A program made the position numbers and the translations under genes. Positions 17,749 to 26,933 of a stretch of 64,000 nt of DNA are shown here, in pieces. Under the pieces are notes generated by a model that was not told the origin of the DNA, did not search any database, and worked only from the letters and a program-made list of their open reading frames with translations. Numbering within the stretch: the first letter of the stretch is position 1; every line of letters begins with the position of its first letter. Location: positions 443,357 through 507,356 of the forward strand of contig NZ_FRDA01000001.1 in the NCBI RefSeq assembly GCF_900143095.1, written 5' to 3'. This stretch comes from Pseudomonas asturiensis. Lineage in GTDB: Bacteria; Pseudomonadota; Gammaproteobacteria; Pseudomonadales; Pseudomonadaceae.

Positions 17749-20700
17749 ACACCGATTACGCAGAGCTGCATTGCCTGTCGAACTTCAGCTTCCAGCGAGG
17801 CGCGTCGAGTGCCCAAGAGCTGTTTCAGCGGGCTGAACGGCATGGTTACGCAGCGCTGGCGATCACCGATGAATGCACGCTGGCCGGTATCATACGGGCG
17901 TGGCAGGCCTCGAAGGACAGCGGTTTGCCCCTGATCGTCGGCAGCGAGATGCAGATTGAGAACGGGCCCAAGGTCGTGCTGCTGGTGGAAGACCTGATCG
18001 GCTACCAGGCACTGTGCCGAATCATCACCGTGGCTCGGCGTCGCGCCAAAAAGGGCGAATACCGGCTGCTGCGCGATGACATCGAGGTATCGTCCAGCGG
18101 TTTGCTGGCCATCTGGCTGCCAGACATCGATGGCGACGTTCAAGCCTGTCTGGAGCAAGGACGCTGGCTGTGTGGCCGCTTCGCCGAACGCCTCTGGCTG
18201 GGCGTCGAACTGCATCGTGGGCCGGATGACGAGCAGCGCCTCGCTGATCTGCTGGCGCTGGCGAACGCCCTGAACATTCCGGCTGTGGCCTGCGGCGACG
18301 TGCACATGCATGCCCGTGGACGACGCGCCTTGCAGGACACCATGACTGCGATCCGCCATCACACCACCGTGACCGAGGCCGGACACCGATTATTTGCCAA
18401 CGGCGAGCGTCACTTGCGCACCAAAGACGCGCTTGCCGAGCTCTACCCTGACTGGCTGCTGGCAGAATCGGTGCGTGTTGCCCAGCGCTGTTCGTTCGAC
18501 CTGAAAGACTTGAAGTACGAATACCCCCAGGAACTGGTCCCCAAAGGCCAGACCCCGTCGTCCTGGCTACGCGAGCTGACCGAGCGTGGCGTACGCAAGC
18601 GCTGGCCCGACGGCCTGCGCGACTCGACCCGTGAGCAGGTCGAGAAGGAGCTGGCGCTGATCGCGGAGATGAAGTTCGACAGCTACTTTCTGACTGTTCA
18701 CGACATCGTCGATTTTGCCCGCCGCCAGCACATTCTCTGCCAGGGACGAGGGTCTGCGGCCAATTCGGTGGTGTGTTATGCGCTGGGGATCACTGAGCTG
18801 AACCCGGAAACGAGCAACCTGCTGTTCGAACGGTTCATCTCCAAAGAGCGCAATGAACCGCCTGACATCGACGTGGATTTCGAGCATGACCGCCGCGAGG
18901 AAGTCATTCAGTACGTGTTCCGGCGCTATGGCCGGGGCAGGGCAGCGCTTACCGCCGTGGCCAGCACTTATCACGGCTCCGGCGCGATGCGCGACGTGGC
19001 CAGGGTGCTGGGCCTGCCGCCTGATCAAATCAACGCACTGGCCGATGCCTTCAGTCGCTGGAGCGACACGCTGCCGTCCCCTGAACGCCTGCGCGAATAC
19101 GGCCTCGACCCCGAAGCGCCGATGCTCAAACGAGTGCTGGCCCTGACGGACGAATTGATCGGTTTTCCTCGGCATCTCTCGCAGCATCCTGGCGGTTTCG
19201 TGATTTCCGAGCATCCCCTGGACACATTGGTACCGGTGGAGAACGCGGCCATGGCTGACCGCACCATCATTCAGTGGGACAAGGACGACCTTGATCTGGT
19301 CGGCCTGTTGAAGGTCGATATCCTGGCCCTGGGCATGCTCAGCGCGCTGCGCAGGACCTTCGATCTGGTGCACTTGCATCGCGGCAAGCAGTGGACGCTG
19401 GCGAGCATCGAGGCCGATGATCGCCCGACCTACGACATGATCAGTCGCGCCGACACCATCGGCGTGTTCCAGATCGAGTCACGGGCACAGATGGCCATGC
19501 TGCCGCGCCTCAGGCCCGAGAAGTTTTACGATCTGGTGATCGAGGTGGCCATCGTCCGGCCGGGGCCGATTCAGGGCGATATGGTCCATCCGTATCTGCG
19601 CAGGCGTAACGGTGAAGAGGCGATTAGCTATCCGCCAGCGCTTGAAAAAGTGTTCGAACGTACCCTCGGCGTACCGCTGTTTCAGGAACAGGTCATGGAA
19701 GTGGCGATCATCGCTGCCGACTACACGCCCGGCGAGGCTGATCAGTTGCGTCGTTCCATGGCGGCCTGGAAACGCCACGGCGGGCTTGAACCGCATCGCG
19801 AGCGCCTGACCAAAGGCATGTTGAAGAACGGTTACGAGCAGGCCTTCGCTGATCGCATTTTCGAGCAGATCAAGGGCTTCGGCAGTTACGGCTTCCCCGA
19901 GTCCCACGCCGCCAGCTTTGCTTTGTTGACCTACGCCAGTTGCTGGCTCAAGTGTCATGAGCCGGCGGCCTTCACCTGCGCCTTGATCAACAGTTGGCCC
20001 ATGGGCTTTTACAGCCCGGATCAACTGTTGCAGGACGCACGCCGCCATCACATTGAAATCCGCCCGGTGGATGTGCGGTACAGCGACTGGGATTGTTCAC
20101 TGGAACCCATCGAGCATCCCGACTACAGGCGCAATCTGGCGATTCGTCTAGGGATGCGCATGGTGCGCGGCTTTCGGGAAGAAGATGCGCTGCGTATCGA
20201 AAGCGCCAGAGCGACTCGTGCGTTCGTCGATGCCACTGACCTGACGATTCGCGCCGGGCTCGACCACCGCGCTGCTGAGTCTCTGGCCGATTCCGGTGCA
20301 TTGCGTGGCCTGATCGGCCATCGGCATCGGGCACGTTGGGAAGTGGCCGGTGTAGAAGCCCAGCGGCCCTTGTTTGATGATCTGCCCAGTGAAGAACATC
20401 AGGTCACGCTGCCGCTGCCCACCGTGGCCGAGGATCTGGTCGCCGACTACGCCACGTTGGGCACCACGTTGGGGCCGCACCCGTTGGCCTTGCTGCGTCG
20501 CCAACTGGCCGCCAGGCGCTTTCGCAGTTCGCAGGATTTGCTCACCCTGGAGAATGACCGAACCCTTAGCGTGGCAGGACTGGTCATCGGCCGGCAGCGC
20601 CCCGGCACGGCCAGTGGCGTGACCTTTGTGACCCTGGAAGACGAATTCGGGATGGTCAATGTCGTTGTCTGGCGCGACCTGGCCGAGCGTCAGCGTAAAG

Positions 20701-20840
20701 TGCTGGTCGGTTCACAGTTGCTGCAAGTGTTCGGGCGTCTGGAGTCCAAGAGTGGTGTCAGGCATCTGATCGCCCAGCGGTTGTATGACCTGACGCCGTT
20801 GCTGACCGGGCTGGATGTGCGCAGCCGGGATTTCCAGTAA
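17736..20840 (+). CDS. dnaE2: DnaE2 error-prone DNA polymerase III alpha subunit
   Basis: 1034 residues from ATG 17736; GTG 17745 is an alternative and would overlap the imuB stop as GTGA. Layout: N-terminal PHP domain ([16 protein letters not shown]), polymerase palm with catalytic acidic motif [13 protein letters not shown], finger regions ([32 protein letters not shown]), and a C-terminal OB fold ([19 protein letters not shown]). Length is normal for DnaE2. It performs the mutagenic extension step with ImuA and ImuB. Confidence 0.94.
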   Translation: MVRVNTDYAELHCLSNFSFQRGASSAQELFQRAERHGYAALAITDECTLAGIIRAWQASKDSGLPLIVGSEMQIENGPKVVLLVEDLIGYQALCRIITVARRRAKKGEYRLLRDDIEVSSSGLLAIWLPDIDGDVQACLEQGRWLCGRFAERLWLGVELHRGPDDEQRLADLLALANALNIPAVACGDVHMHARGRRALQDTMTAIRHHTTVTEAGHRLFANGERHLRTKDALAELYPDWLLAESVRVAQRCSFDLKDLKYEYPQELVPKGQTPSSWLRELTERGVRKRWPDGLRDSTREQVEKELALIAEMKFDSYFLTVHDIVDFARRQHILCQGRGSAANSVVCYALGITELNPETSNLLFERFISKERNEPPDIDVDFEHDRREEVIQYVFRRYGRGRAALTAVASTYHGSGAMRDVARVLGLPPDQINALADAFSRWSDTLPSPERLREYGLDPEAPMLKRVLALTDELIGFPRHLSQHPGGFVISEHPLDTLVPVENAAMADRTIIQWDKDDLDLVGLLKVDILALGMLSALRRTFDLVHLHRGKQWTLASIEADDRPTYDMISRADTIGVFQIESRAQMAMLPRLRPEKFYDLVIEVAIVRPGPIQGDMVHPYLRRRNGEEAISYPPALEKVFERTLGVPLFQEQVMEVAIIAADYTPGEADQLRRSMAAWKRHGGLEPHRERLTKGMLKNGYEQAFADRIFEQIKGFGSYGFPESHAASFALLTYASCWLKCHEPAAFTCALINSWPMGFYSPDQLLQDARRHHIEIRPVDVRYSDWDCSLEPIEHPDYRRNLAIRLGMRMVRGFREEDALRIESARATRAFVDATDLTIRAGLDHRAAESLADSGALRGLIGHRHRARWEVAGVEAQRPLFDDLPSEEHQVTLPLPTVAEDLVADYATLGTTLGPHPLALLRRQLAARRFRSSQDLLTLENDRTLSVAGLVIGRQRPGTASGVTFVTLEDEFGMVNVVVWRDLAERQRKVLVGSQLLQVFGRLESKSGVRHLIAQRLYDLTPLLTGLDVRSRDFQ

Positions 20841-20913
20841 GCGCAGGGGCGCGAAACAGGCTCGCAATTTGCAGCATTGAACGCCTTCCCATTCTGTCCA
20901 CGAGAGGCCTTGC

Positions 20914-21765
20914 ATGTACAAAGACTATCCAGCCGCTTATCAGGTGAGCAAAGGTGCCGCACTGCAGGTTGATACGGCCTTTTACGAGCGCATCCGCGCC
21001 AATGCGCAGCAGCGCACACTGGTCGAGCAGTTCGAAGTGCCGATCCGCACCGGTCGCGCCTGGAAGGTCAAGGCCGGGCAAGTGTTTCGCGTCACCACAC
21101 CGGTCGGCCCGCAGGTGGGTGATTTCAACGTCTGGAACGCCAATGATCCCCGCGAACGGCTGTGGGCGGCCAGAACCCGTCAGTTGCAGGGCGCTCATGT
21201 CAGCACTCACGACCGGCTCTGGTCGAACCTGCCATTCCTGCGCCCCATGGTCACCATCACTGACGACAGTCTGGCCAGTTACGGCATCGACGAGCACGGC
21301 GGGCGACTGCATGACCTGCTGGGGACGCGCTGCGACCCCTACGTCAACAAGATGCTGACCGGCGAGGACTTCCATCATCATTGCCATTCGAACCTGACAC
21401 GCGCGGTGCTGCCCTACGGCCTGACCGAATTCGATGTGCACGACGTGTTGAACATCTTCCAGTGCACCGGGCTCAACCATGACGACATGTACTTCATGAA
21501 GGCTTGCCCGGCGCAGCAGGGGGACTATCTTGAATTCTTCGCCGAAATCGATCTGCTGTGCGCCTTGTCGACCTGCCCGGGCGGTGACCTGTCGCTGCCG
21601 ATGTGGGGGCCGGATGCCCAGGATCCGTTAAGCGTATGCAGGCCGTTGGGTGTGGAAATCTATGACCTGCAAGCGTCCCTGCTGGAAGGCTGGCAGTCCC
21701 CACAGCGCGCAGCGTACAACGGGCTGCATGGTCTGCAGATCGCCAAGGCTGAATGGGAGATCTAG
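20914..21765 (+). CDS. DUF1989 (urea carboxylase-associated) family protein
   Basis: 283 residues. Features of the family: GPQVGDFNVWNANDPRERLW near residue 65, FHHHCHSNL near residue 150, and conserved cysteines in NIFQCTG, MKACPAQQGDY and CALSTCPGGD, likely metal ligands. Relatives sit beside urea carboxylase/allophanate hydrolase genes and have been linked to guanidine or carboxyguanidine handling. Here no carboxylase is near, so a stand-alone role is likely. It follows dnaE2 by 73 bases but is probably transcribed separately. Confidence 0.75.
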   Translation: MYKDYPAAYQVSKGAALQVDTAFYERIRANAQQRTLVEQFEVPIRTGRAWKVKAGQVFRVTTPVGPQVGDFNVWNANDPRERLWAARTRQLQGAHVSTHDRLWSNLPFLRPMVTITDDSLASYGIDEHGGRLHDLLGTRCDPYVNKMLTGEDFHHHCHSNLTRAVLPYGLTEFDVHDVLNIFQCTGLNHDDMYFMKACPAQQGDYLEFFAEIDLLCALSTCPGGDLSLPMWGPDAQDPLSVCRPLGVEIYDLQASLLEGWQSPQRAAYNGLHGLQIAKAEWEI

Positions 21766-21829
21766 ATTTCTGGCGTCCTGGGCGGCGCCTTATCTGATCA
21801 CACGCCCCTTGATGATGGATCGAGAACTT

Positions 21830-21844
21830 GTGGGAGGCGGCTTG
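21830..21844. repeat. REP half-site remnant
   Basis: GTGGGAGGCGGCTTG matches the core half of the REPIN at 59087-59176. It lies between the convergent DUF1989 and CorA genes, next to the CorA stop, a usual place for REP sequences. No inverted partner is present, so it looks like a single or decayed copy. Confidence 0.5.
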
Positions 21845-21846
21845 CA

Positions 21847-22776
21847 TCACGCCGAGCGCGCCATCCTGCGCAATCCCCAGATCATCGCAGCGCCCATACC
21901 CAGCATGGCGACCAGCAATGCGGGATAGCTGACCCACCACTGCAGCGGGGCGGTCATCATGCTGAATTCCGACATGCCGCCGATCCCGGCGATGAGGTTC
22001 AGCGGCAGGAAGACCACATTGATCAGGGTCAGCTTGCGCAGCAGGGTGTTGGTGCTGTTGTTGACCAGGTTGCCCCGTGCATCCATCAGCCCGGCAAAGA
22101 CCGTCGAGTAGATTTCAGCCTGTTTGTAGCACTGGTCGTTCTCGATGATCATGTCGTCGATCAACGCCAGGCTGGCGCTGCCATACTGTTTGCCCTGCGC
22201 ATGATTGCGCAGGCGGGTGAGGACCGTGCCGTTGCTGTGGATCGCGTTGATGTAATACACCAGGCTTTCGCTAAGGTTGAACATCTGCAGCAAATGGCGG
22301 TTTTCCAGCGATGAATTAAATTTCTGCTGCAGTTCGCGCGCCACCATCTTGATCACCTTCAAGTGGCCCAGATAGTGATGGATGTTGTTGAACAGCATTT
22401 CCAGCAGGATATCCAGCGGCTGTTCCAGGGGGCGTTGCGTCACCAGTGACGTCAGTGGCTGGTCGTCGTCGCAGATCAACAGCAACTGATCCTGTTTGAG
22501 CAAGACGCCGAATGACGAAACATCAAACGAAAAACTGTCCTGGCCCGAATAGTTCTCGGGCCGCTTCCAGATCAGAAACAACGCATCGGGGTGAAACTCG
22601 ATGCGCGAGATTTCATCCGGGTCCAATGCGGATGCCACGGCATGCTCATCCAGATGAAAACGCTCCGCCAGCAGCGTGCGCTCGCTGGCGTCCGGTTTGC
22701 TGAACCACAGCACCTGAGCGGTTTGTGGGTCACAGGCTTGCAGGCGGTTTGCATCGAGTTTCAGGCCTTTGATCAT
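21847..22776 (-). CDS. CorA/ZntB-family divalent cation transporter with GMS motif
   Basis: 309 residues: a large cytoplasmic N-terminal domain, then two C-terminal transmembrane helices. The pore-mouth GMN signature of CorA is replaced by GMS (residues 267-269, in GIGGMSEFSM). The helix before it (LINVVFLPLNLIAGI) and the last helix are normal. Mg2+ or another divalent cation is the likely substrate, but GMN changes are known to alter CorA transport. It lies 6 bases downstream of the ATP-grasp gene on the same strand and could be cotranscribed with it. Confidence 0.8.
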   Translation of the reverse strand: MIKGLKLDANRLQACDPQTAQVLWFSKPDASERTLLAERFHLDEHAVASALDPDEISRIEFHPDALFLIWKRPENYSGQDSFSFDVSSFGVLLKQDQLLLICDDDQPLTSLVTQRPLEQPLDILLEMLFNNIHHYLGHLKVIKMVARELQQKFNSSLENRHLLQMFNLSESLVYYINAIHSNGTVLTRLRNHAQGKQYGSASLALIDDMIIENDQCYKQAEIYSTVFAGLMDARGNLVNNSTNTLLRKLTLINVVFLPLNLIAGIGGMSEFSMMTAPLQWWVSYPALLVAMLGMGAAMIWGLRRMARSA

Positions 22777-22782
22777 CGGACG

Positions 22783-24348
22783 TCACCAGGCCTGACCGAG
22801 GCGTTTGAGTTCGAGGCGGCGGATAAACTCCTCCAGCACCAGACTGTACAGATCGTCCTGCAGGTAAGCGTCTTCGATACCGGCGTCCAGGTTGGGGTTG
22901 TCGTTGACTTCGATGACGACCACCTTGTCGCCTGCCTGCTTCAGGTCAACGCCGTAAAGGCCGTCACCGATCAGGTTAGCGGTCTTGAGCGCCAGTTCGA
23001 CCACGGCTCGTGGCGCTTCGTGAACCGCCAGGGTGCGGCATTCGCCATTGATCTCGGCACCGACGGCCTTGTGGTTGTAGATCTGCCAATGCCCCTTGGA
23101 CATGAAGTACTGGCAGGCAAAGATCGGCTTGCGGTTGAGGATGCCGATGCGCCAGTCGTACTCGGTGTAGAAAAACTCCTGTGCCAGCAGCAATACCGAA
23201 TGCTCGAATAACTGAGCCGTGGCGGTCTGCATTTCTTCAGGCGTGCTGACCTTGATGACTCCGCGCGAGAAGCAGCCGTCAGGGATTTTCAGCACCAGCG
23301 GAAAACCGAGGCGTTCAGCAACGCCTTCCAGCTCTTCGGGCCTGTCCTTGTAGAGGATTTCTGTGCGCGGCATACCCAGATCGTGGCTCTTGAGCAGGTC
23401 GGTCAGGTACACCTTGTTGGTGCAGCGCAGAATGGACGTGGAGTCGTCCATGACCACCAATCCCTCGCTTTCCGCTTTCTTGGCAAACCGGTAGGTATGG
23501 TTATCGACACTGGTGGTTTCACGGATCAACAGCGCGTCGTATTCGGCCAGTCGCGCATAGTCCTTCTTCTCGATCAATTCGACATCGACACCCAGTCGCT
23601 GACCGACGCGAATGAAACTGGCCAGTGCCTCGGCATTGGAGGGCGGCAATTGCTCATGCGGATCATGCAGGATCGCCAGGTCGTAGCGGGCCAGACGGCG
23701 CGACTTGGGCTGACGCCAGATCTTGCGACTGAAACCATCCAGCGCGAGGGCGAACTCGTCTTGCTGATCGTCACGCAAGCGGGGCAGTGCGCCAGCCTTG
23801 ATACCTGAAATGTGCCAATTATCCCGCTTGCGGAATTCAACCAGCAGAATCGGACAGGGAAACGCTTCGAACAACTGGCGCGCCAGATCGTTCAGGGGCG
23901 CCAAGGTTGTCTGACCGAAGTAAAGGGTCAGGGTAAAACTGTCGGTGTCATCATAAGGGTGATCCTGAAGTGCGGTTTCCAGCAACTTGTCCAGGTCATC
24001 CAGTGCCAACCCGTACAGTGACTTGCGCGTCAGTTCGCTGACCGTGCGCACTGAAGGAATCACATGATGCTGACGCGCCTCAGCCAACAGCGAACAGTAA
24101 TAACCGTGGCCCAGGTACTTGTAGCTCCGGCACAGGTTGATGACCTGTACACGCTTGCCTGCTGTGGCCTTCAGCGGTTTTTCCAGATAGTCCTGAGCCG
24201 TCATCAGGTCTTCGCTGGGGAAGTAGGACGCCCAGTCTTCCAGTCGCTCGACAATAATGACCACTTGGCTCTGTGCTGCAAAAGGAACGGCGGGATAAGC
24301 CCGTTTCGTTGTTGCTGAAACTTCACGTTGAGCCGATACTTCGTTCAT
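22783..24348 (-). CDS. RimK-like ATP-grasp ligase with RLAN-type N-terminal domain
   Basis: 521 residues if started at ATG 24348, which has AGG five bases upstream; in-frame ATGs at 24369 and 24444 are alternatives. The N-terminal half (VVIIVERLEDWASYFPSED onward) fits the RLAN domain described for a group of RimK-like enzymes. The C-terminal half is ATP-grasp: LVLKIPDGCFSRGVIKV, YDWRIGILNRKPIFACQYF, and the metal-binding end VIEVNDNPNLDAG. Such enzymes form amide bonds between an amino acid and a peptide or protein. It faces a GNAT-C39 peptidase gene, the partner seen with this family elsewhere. Substrate is unknown. Confidence 0.82.
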   Translation of the reverse strand: MNEVSAQREVSATTKRAYPAVPFAAQSQVVIIVERLEDWASYFPSEDLMTAQDYLEKPLKATAGKRVQVINLCRSYKYLGHGYYCSLLAEARQHHVIPSVRTVSELTRKSLYGLALDDLDKLLETALQDHPYDDTDSFTLTLYFGQTTLAPLNDLARQLFEAFPCPILLVEFRKRDNWHISGIKAGALPRLRDDQQDEFALALDGFSRKIWRQPKSRRLARYDLAILHDPHEQLPPSNAEALASFIRVGQRLGVDVELIEKKDYARLAEYDALLIRETTSVDNHTYRFAKKAESEGLVVMDDSTSILRCTNKVYLTDLLKSHDLGMPRTEILYKDRPEELEGVAERLGFPLVLKIPDGCFSRGVIKVSTPEEMQTATAQLFEHSVLLLAQEFFYTEYDWRIGILNRKPIFACQYFMSKGHWQIYNHKAVGAEINGECRTLAVHEAPRAVVELALKTANLIGDGLYGVDLKQAGDKVVVIEVNDNPNLDAGIEDAYLQDDLYSLVLEEFIRRLELKRLGQAW

Positions 24349-24404
24349 CTTCACCTGCGCCGCTGACATGGGTAATCGATCCGATGGGAAACAGTCCTTT
24401 CTAT

Positions 24405-24418
24405 TAAGCATGTGCTTA
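24405..24418. promoter_or_regulatory. Palindrome in the divergent promoter region of the ligase and GNAT-peptidase genes
   Basis: TAAGCA and TGCTTA flank a TG centre, a perfect 6-bp dyad. It lies 57 bases upstream of the ligase start and 43 bases upstream of the GNAT-peptidase start, so one regulator could control both. The regulator is unknown. Confidence 0.4.
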
Positions 24419-24461
24419 TTGAAATGTCCCGTTTCGTTACACAACTTTTACGGCGGTGCAG

Positions 24462-25589
24462 ATGGACTTTATATTTCGCGGTGCAGTGGAATCCGATGTC
24501 GAGGGTTTGTTGTTTCTGGAGAACCAGTGCTTCGAAGGTGACCGTCTGACGGCACGCAGTTTCAACTGGATGATCCGTCGGGCCAACGCTTGTCTGATCG
24601 TGGCCGAGCGGGCCGGGCAACTGACCGGTTATGCACTGGTGCTGTTTCACCGTGGCACATCGCTGGGGCGTCTGTATTCGCTGGCGATTGCCGATGCCGC
24701 GCGCGGTCAGGGGCTTGGCAAGCAGCTGTTGCAGCGCGCAGAGCAGCAGGCGGTCGAGCGCGATTGTGCTTATCTGCGTCTGGAAGTGCGGCCCGATAAT
24801 CTCGCCGCCATCGGTCTATATGAACGCAGCGGCTATCGACGCTTCGCGCAGGTCGACGATTACTATCAGGACCATGCGCCGGCCCTGCGGTATGAAAAGC
24901 GGATTGTCGAGCACGCCCGACACAATGGTCGTTCGGTGCCTTACTACCAGCAAACGCTGGATTTCACCTGCGGCCCGGCCTGCCTGTTGATGGCGATGAA
25001 AGCCTTGCAACCCGGGCGCTCGATGATGCGTGCCGAGGAGTTGCAGATCTGGCGTGAGGCGACCACCGTATTCATGACCTCGGGGCATGGCGGATGCAGT
25101 CCGCAGGGACTTGCGCTGGCAGCCTGGCGGCGCGGCTTTGCCGTGAAACTGTTGGTGTCGGTGTCCGGGCCTTTGTTCTTGAACGGTGTGCGCAGCGATA
25201 CCAAGAAGCAGGTGGTGCGCCTGGTACACGAGCAGTTCTGTCGCGAACTTGACGCTTCAGGCGTCCAGATGCTGGCCGATCATGCCTTGAACCTGCCGCG
25301 TGTGCTGGCGGAAGGCGGCAAGCCGCTGGTGCTGATCAGCAGCTATCGCCTGACCCGCTCCAAGGCGCCGCATTGGGTGATGGTCACGGACTGCGACAAC
25401 GATTTCGTCTATTTGCATGACCCGGATATCGATCACAGCCTGCACCGCCAGGCCCTGGACTGTCAGCATCTGCCGGTGAGCCATGCCGACTTCAATCGAA
25501 TGAGCTGTTTCGGGACGGACAAGCTGCGTGCCGCCGTGGTTGTTTACCCGGCAACACGTTCTGGCCGTGATCGTGCACACGCTTCATGA
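24462..25589 (+). CDS. GNAT acetyltransferase fused to a C39-like cysteine peptidase
   Basis: 375 residues from ATG 24462 (GTG 24456 also possible; ribosome sites are weak). Residues 1-150 are a GNAT domain with the acetyl-CoA loop RGQGLG (81-86). Residues 155-375 are papain/C39-like with Cys170 (FTCGPACL), His304 (PHWVMV) and Asp320 (YLHDPD) as likely catalytic triad. C39 peptidases normally cut leader peptides; this one lacks any transporter domain. The fusion, divergent from an RLAN ATP-grasp ligase, suggests a peptide- or amide-modifying system. No small substrate peptide gene was recognised nearby. Confidence 0.85.
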   Translation: MDFIFRGAVESDVEGLLFLENQCFEGDRLTARSFNWMIRRANACLIVAERAGQLTGYALVLFHRGTSLGRLYSLAIADAARGQGLGKQLLQRAEQQAVERDCAYLRLEVRPDNLAAIGLYERSGYRRFAQVDDYYQDHAPALRYEKRIVEHARHNGRSVPYYQQTLDFTCGPACLLMAMKALQPGRSMMRAEELQIWREATTVFMTSGHGGCSPQGLALAAWRRGFAVKLLVSVSGPLFLNGVRSDTKKQVVRLVHEQFCRELDASGVQMLADHALNLPRVLAEGGKPLVLISSYRLTRSKAPHWVMVTDCDNDFVYLHDPDIDHSLHRQALDCQHLPVSHADFNRMSCFGTDKLRAAVVVYPATRSGRDRAHAS

Positions 25590-25727
25590 ACGGCTATGGC
25601 TTTAATGACGGGGCAAGGCTAGTGTGTGCGCCGCAGATGACGAAGCACTGGATGGGCCGGGCAGGGAAGAATGGCAGAACGCCCGTTACGGGCACGTGTA
25701 TTGACTGGTCATTTGGAATGCCCGCTT

Positions 25728-26627
25728 ATGAAACCCTCCTTCACGGTATTGTGCGTGCTGGCTGTTGCCTTGGGCCTGTCGGGCTGCATCAGCGCGCCGG
25801 TCCCGCTGACGCCCCAGACCGCCGAGCGGTTGCGGCAGCAGCCACCGGTTCGCTTTCTGCTGTCGTTCGACGACGGTCCGAGCGCATCCGGCTTTCACAA
25901 TCCGACAGCCGAGGTGCTCGACAGCCTGGCCGACAATCCCCTTGAACCGAACATCAAGGCCGTGTTTTTCGTGCAGACCGGCGCCACCGGTGCGGGCAAC
26001 AGTGACGAGGGGCGGGCGCTCATGCACCGCGAGCACCAGGAAGGTCATCTGCTGGGCTTTCACACTGCAACGCCACATCACACCAACCATCGCTCGTTGT
26101 CGCCAGAGGAACTGGATCATTCGTTGACTCAAGGTAGCGCGATCATTGAGTCGATCACCGGCGTGCCGACCGTCTTGCTGCGCCCGCCCTTCTGGAATTA
26201 CGACAAACGTACATTCAGCGCCTACCAGCAACACGGACTGCATGTGCTGCTGACCGACCTGAGCGCCAATGACGGAAAAATCTGGGGCTACAACTTCAGC
26301 CTCAGGCGGCGCTCCAATATGGTCAGTCAGTTATCACAAGTGCGCGAACGCATCGCCGCCGGCGAGTTACCCGCGGTCGATGGGGTGATTCCGGTGGTGG
26401 TGACGTTTCATGATCTGAACCGCTATACCGCGCGACATACGCGAGAGTACCTGCAGATTCTGCTCGACAGCGCCAACCAGACCGGCGTGCGGCTGTCTTC
26501 CAGGCCGTTCTACGACGACAGCGCGCAATTGCAGCGCGCAGCCATGGCTCGTACAGTCAAGGATGATGCGGAACCAGTGAAGCTCCCAGGCCTGTGGAAC
26601 TGGATCTGGGACCATAACGCTGATTGA
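25728..26627 (+). CDS. Polysaccharide deacetylase family lipoprotein
   Basis: 299 residues from ATG 25728. The signal peptide ends in a lipobox (LGLSGC), so Cys19 should be lipidated. The NodB-type domain has the metal-binding Asp motif SFDDGPSA and the histidines in FHTATPHHTNH, followed by LRPPFWNYD. Such enzymes remove acetyl groups from polysaccharides or peptidoglycan. A longer frame from 25671 would hide the lipobox. It follows the GNAT-peptidase gene by 138 bases on the same strand; a functional link is only possible. Confidence 0.85.
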   Translation: MKPSFTVLCVLAVALGLSGCISAPVPLTPQTAERLRQQPPVRFLLSFDDGPSASGFHNPTAEVLDSLADNPLEPNIKAVFFVQTGATGAGNSDEGRALMHREHQEGHLLGFHTATPHHTNHRSLSPEELDHSLTQGSAIIESITGVPTVLLRPPFWNYDKRTFSAYQQHGLHVLLTDLSANDGKIWGYNFSLRRRSNMVSQLSQVRERIAAGELPAVDGVIPVVVTFHDLNRYTARHTREYLQILLDSANQTGVRLSSRPFYDDSAQLQRAAMARTVKDDAEPVKLPGLWNWIWDHNAD

Positions 26628-26631
26628 GTCA

Positions 26632-26910
26632 GCAACCCTTCGATTGAATATTCCGGCCCCTTCGCGGACAAGTCCGCTCCCACTGGCTGAAACCGGTTTT
26701 CAGCGCGTAGAAGTGGACCTGGCGGCGTTCCGTTTTTCCACGAAGACTGCCTTTCGGGCGCAACCCTTCGATTGAATATTCCGGCCCCTTCGCGGACAAG
26801 TCCGCTCCCACTGGCTGAAACCGGTTTTCAGCGCGTAGAAGTGGACCTGGCGGCGTTCCGTTTTTCCACGAAGACTGCCTTTCGGACGCAACACTTCGAC
26901 CGAATATATC
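26632..26910. repeat. Tandem array of a 128-bp REP-containing repeat
   Basis: Two nearly identical 128-base units (26632-26759, 26760-26887) and the start of a third (26888-26910). Each contains the REP-like palindrome GCGGAC-TT-GTCCGC (read as cgcggacaagtccgc). The units differ at very few bases, so the duplication is recent. In inverted orientation they match the array at 34745-35075. It fills the 306 bases between the deacetylase and the convergent amidohydrolase. No gene is seen here; open frames through it arise from the repeat. Confidence 0.85.
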
Positions 26911-26933
26911 GCCCCCTGAGCCAGGATCGCCAG

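Noticed and set aside
26692..26894. Small frames within the tandem repeat
   Set aside because: They arise from repeated non-coding REP units and have no ribosome site or family features.
26632..26910. Possible CRISPR array
   Set aside because: The 128-base period with nearly identical whole units and REP palindromes does not fit short repeats with unique spacers, and no cas gene is present.
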